Of a stretch of DNA of 64,000 nt, positions 62,286-64,000 are shown piece by piece. Position 1 is the stretch's first letter. Each line of letters starts with the position of its first letter. Source of the DNA: Planktotalea arctica (GTDB lineage Bacteria; Pseudomonadota; Alphaproteobacteria; Rhodobacterales; Rhodobacteraceae); assembly GCF_002105285.1 (NCBI RefSeq), contig NZ_MUHR01000005.1, positions 124,001 to 188,000 on the forward strand. Reading direction: 5' to 3'. Below the pieces are notes generated by a model. The model saw nothing but the letters and a program-made list of their open reading frames with translations. It searched no databases and had not been told where the DNA came from. The position numbers were made by a program, and so were the translations under genes.

Positions 62286-64000
62286 GGATCGCGCCGTATC
62301 GCTGTTAAGCGACGTTTTCGGATTTGATGAATTTCGCCCTGGTCAGCGCGAGATCGTGGATGCCGTCGCGAATGGTGAAAACGTGCTTGCGATCATGCCG
62401 ACGGGTGGTGGTAAATCGCTTTGCTATCAGCTTCCCGCACTTATGGATGAAGGACTGACAGTCGTTATTTCGCCGCTGATCGCCTTGATGCGGGATCAGG
62501 TGACGGCGCTGAAAGCGAGCGGCGTCAATGCGGGCGCGCTTACCTCCGGCAATACCGAGGAAGAAACCAGTGAGGTGTTCGAGGCGATTGATGCGGGCAC
62601 ATTGCGTCTGCTTTACATGGCCCCAGAAAGACTTGCCTCTGGCGGTGCGCTTAACATGCTGCGCCGCGCTGGCGTGTCGCGGATCGCCGTGGACGAAGCG
62701 CACTGCGTTAGCCAATGGGGTCATGACTTTCGCCCTGATTACCTGCGCATTGGTGATCTGCGCCGTGCGCTGAACGTGCCTGTTGCGGCCTTTACGGCGA
62801 CTGCCGATGCAGAAACGCGCGAAGAGATCGCGACACGGCTGTTCGATGGAGCGACACCGCAAACTTTTCTGCATGGTTTTGATCGTCCGAACATCCATCT
62901 TGCCTTCGCCTCCAAAGATGGACCGCGCCAGCAAATTCTGGCCTTCGCTGCAGCGCGAAAGGGTCAATCTGGCATCGTTTATTGCGGCACGCGCGCCAAG
63001 ACCGAAGGGCTTTCCGGCGCGCTGGCTCAGGCCGGGCATAGCGCCTGTTATTACCATGGCGGCATGGATCCGGATCATCGCCGCGAGGTCGAAGCGCGCT
63101 TTCAACGCGAGGACGGTTTGATCGTTGTGGCCACCGTTGCCTTTGGCATGGGCGTTGATAAACCTGACATCCGCTGGGTCGCGCATGCCGATTTGCCCAA
63201 GTCGATCGAGGCTTATTATCAGGAAATTGGTCGCGGTGGACGTGACGGCGCGCCCGCTGAAACGCTCACGCTTTATGGGCCTGATGACATCCGTTTGCGC
63301 CGCTCTCAAATTGACGAAGGGCTTGCCCCGCCCGAACGCCGCGCGGCGGATCATGCGCGTTTGAACGCTTTGCTCGGGCTGGCCGAAGCGCTGGATTGTC
63401 GCCGTGCCAGCCTGCTCGCTTATTTCGGTGAGACCAATGTGAAATGCGGCAATTGCGATTTGTGCGATACGCCCGCAGAAGTGTTCGACGGCACCACGGC
63501 GGTGCGCAAAGCGCTTTCGGCGATACTGCGCACAGATGAATATTTCGGCGCGGGGCATTTAATCGACATTCTGATGGGGGTCGAAACCGACAAAGTCAAA
63601 GCGCGCGGCCATGATGGTTTGCCCACATTCGGCGTCGGCACGGAATATGGTAAACGCGAATGGCAGGCGGTGTTCCGTCAGATGATGGGGCATGATCTGG
63701 TGCGCCCCGATCCCGAACGCCATGGCGCATTGCGTATGAACGATGAAGCCCTGCCGATTTTGCGCGGTGAGGCGTCTATCCGCTTGCGCCGTGACACCAT
63801 TCGCAAGGCCTCGAAATTCTCGCCTGCCGTTAAGACGCTGGTGAGTGAGGAAGACGCGCCGCTGCTTTCCGCGCTCAAAGCCAAACGCCGTGCGTTGGCC
63901 GAAGCGGCGCGCGTGCCGGCCTATATCGTGTTCAATGACAAGACCCTGATCGAAATGGCGCAGGTCCGGCCAACCACGCTGGACGGTATGGCAGGCATCG
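62284..64000 (+). CDS. recQ: ATP-dependent DNA helicase RecQ (5' part)
   Basis: A RecQ helicase whose first 572 codons are in the window; the frame runs past the right edge. Walker A PTGGGKS is at residues 39-45, DEAH at 137-140, and the RecQ aromatic loop CVSQWGHDFRPDY follows. The second helicase domain ends with IGRGGRDG. The zinc-binding cysteines lie near 365-390, with CGNCDLC. A winged-helix domain and the start of HRDC (YIVFNDKTLIEMA) follow. It unwinds forks and recombination intermediates. Translation may be limited by a hairpin over the start. Confidence 0.96.
   Translation, partial: MDRAVSLLSDVFGFDEFRPGQREIVDAVANGENVLAIMPTGGGKSLCYQLPALMDEGLTVVISPLIALMRDQVTALKASGVNAGALTSGNTEEETSEVFEAIDAGTLRLLYMAPERLASGGALNMLRRAGVSRIAVDEAHCVSQWGHDFRPDYLRIGDLRRALNVPVAAFTATADAETREEIATRLFDGATPQTFLHGFDRPNIHLAFASKDGPRQQILAFAAARKGQSGIVYCGTRAKTEGLSGALAQAGHSACYYHGGMDPDHRREVEARFQREDGLIVVATVAFGMGVDKPDIRWVAHADLPKSIEAYYQEIGRGGRDGAPAETLTLYGPDDIRLRRSQIDEGLAPPERRAADHARLNALLGLAEALDCRRASLLAYFGETNVKCGNCDLCDTPAEVFDGTTAVRKALSAILRTDEYFGAGHLIDILMGVETDKVKARGHDGLPTFGVGTEYGKREWQAVFRQMMGHDLVRPDPERHGALRMNDEALPILRGEASIRLRRDTIRKASKFSPAVKTLVSEEDAPLLSALKAKRRALAEAARVPAYIVFNDKTLIEMAQVRPTTLDGMAGI

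Noticed and set aside
62305-63558. A 417-codon open frame on the minus strand
   Set aside because: It is fully antisense to recQ, whose helicase motifs are intact; the composition is Arg/Ala/His-rich as in GC-driven shadow frames.
1-64000. CRISPR array, insertion sequence, rRNA operon or replication origin
   Set aside because: No spaced direct repeats, transposase genes with inverted ends, rRNA sequence or DnaA-box cluster was seen; the 16S-tail match at 57284-57297 is only 14 bases.

Overview
The window reads as a chromosomal segment of a marine-type alphaproteobacterium of the Rhodobacterales (Roseobacter group). This is inferred from gene families and order: a CtrA-type flagellar block motB-flgE-flgK-flgL-flgI, TRAP transport next to beta-oxidation genes, a polyamine ABC system next to a putrescine-type aminotransferase, a Rhodobacterales-style AAA ATPase remnant, and moderately high GC with tight ATGA overlaps. 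No database search was possible. About 59 protein genes, one tRNA-Arg(CCT) and one clear pseudogene can be supported.

Layout. 0.1-2 kb: NDUFA9-like reductase and uppP, converging on one terminator. 2.2-8.6 kb: glutamate synthase, gltD then gltB, with a GFA/CENP-V zinc protein coupled between them. 8.7-15.4 kb: mtgA, a glutathione S-transferase, queG, a hydantoinase/oxoprolinase, msrB-msrA and an EamA transporter. 15.4-22.3 kb: a polyamine unit (puuB-like oxidase, potIHGF, divergent aminotransferase). 22.3-23.2 kb: two small enzymes. 23.4-36.3 kb: a long run of co-oriented genes encoding a TRAP transporter, an IclR regulator and a CoA-thioester pathway (hydratase/dehydrogenase fusion, thiolase, two paired acyl-CoA dehydrogenases, thioesterase, unusual crotonase, nitronate monooxygenase-like flavoprotein, acyl-CoA ligase). 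It resembles a pim-type operon for a dicarboxylic or cyclic acid. 36.3-38.6 kb: a YcaQ-type DNA glycosylase and a GntR-like LacI regulator with its own operator.

38.7-45.6 kb is the most plastic part: tRNA-Arg, an AT-rich gap, a decayed AAA ATPase, then a polysaccharide export and synthesis locus (ABC ATPase and KpsE-like protein on the minus strand; permease, two-headed glycosyltransferase and acetyltransferase on the plus strand). The ATPase gene appears to end inside the dead AAA gene, which marks a recombination joint. 45.7-51.5 kb holds five flagellar genes only, so the rest of the flagellar set lies elsewhere. 51.5-56.7 kb: trhO, then pncA, a hybrid histidine kinase and pncB in one direction. 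56.7-61.8 kb is a minus-strand run: arfB behind a possible leader with a near-perfect Shine-Dalgarno and a terminator, a queuosine-precursor-type transporter, a phytase-like protein, mepA, a UMF1-type MFS transporter and a thioesterase. The window ends with yggT and the first 572 codons of recQ, whose start codon lies in a long inverted repeat.

Main leads: the TRAP/IclR/paired-dehydrogenase catabolic operon with a candidate IclR operator; the possible ribosome-sensing leader before arfB; the recQ start-codon hairpin; the pseudogene/exporter joint; and a 24-base element repeated after several genes.
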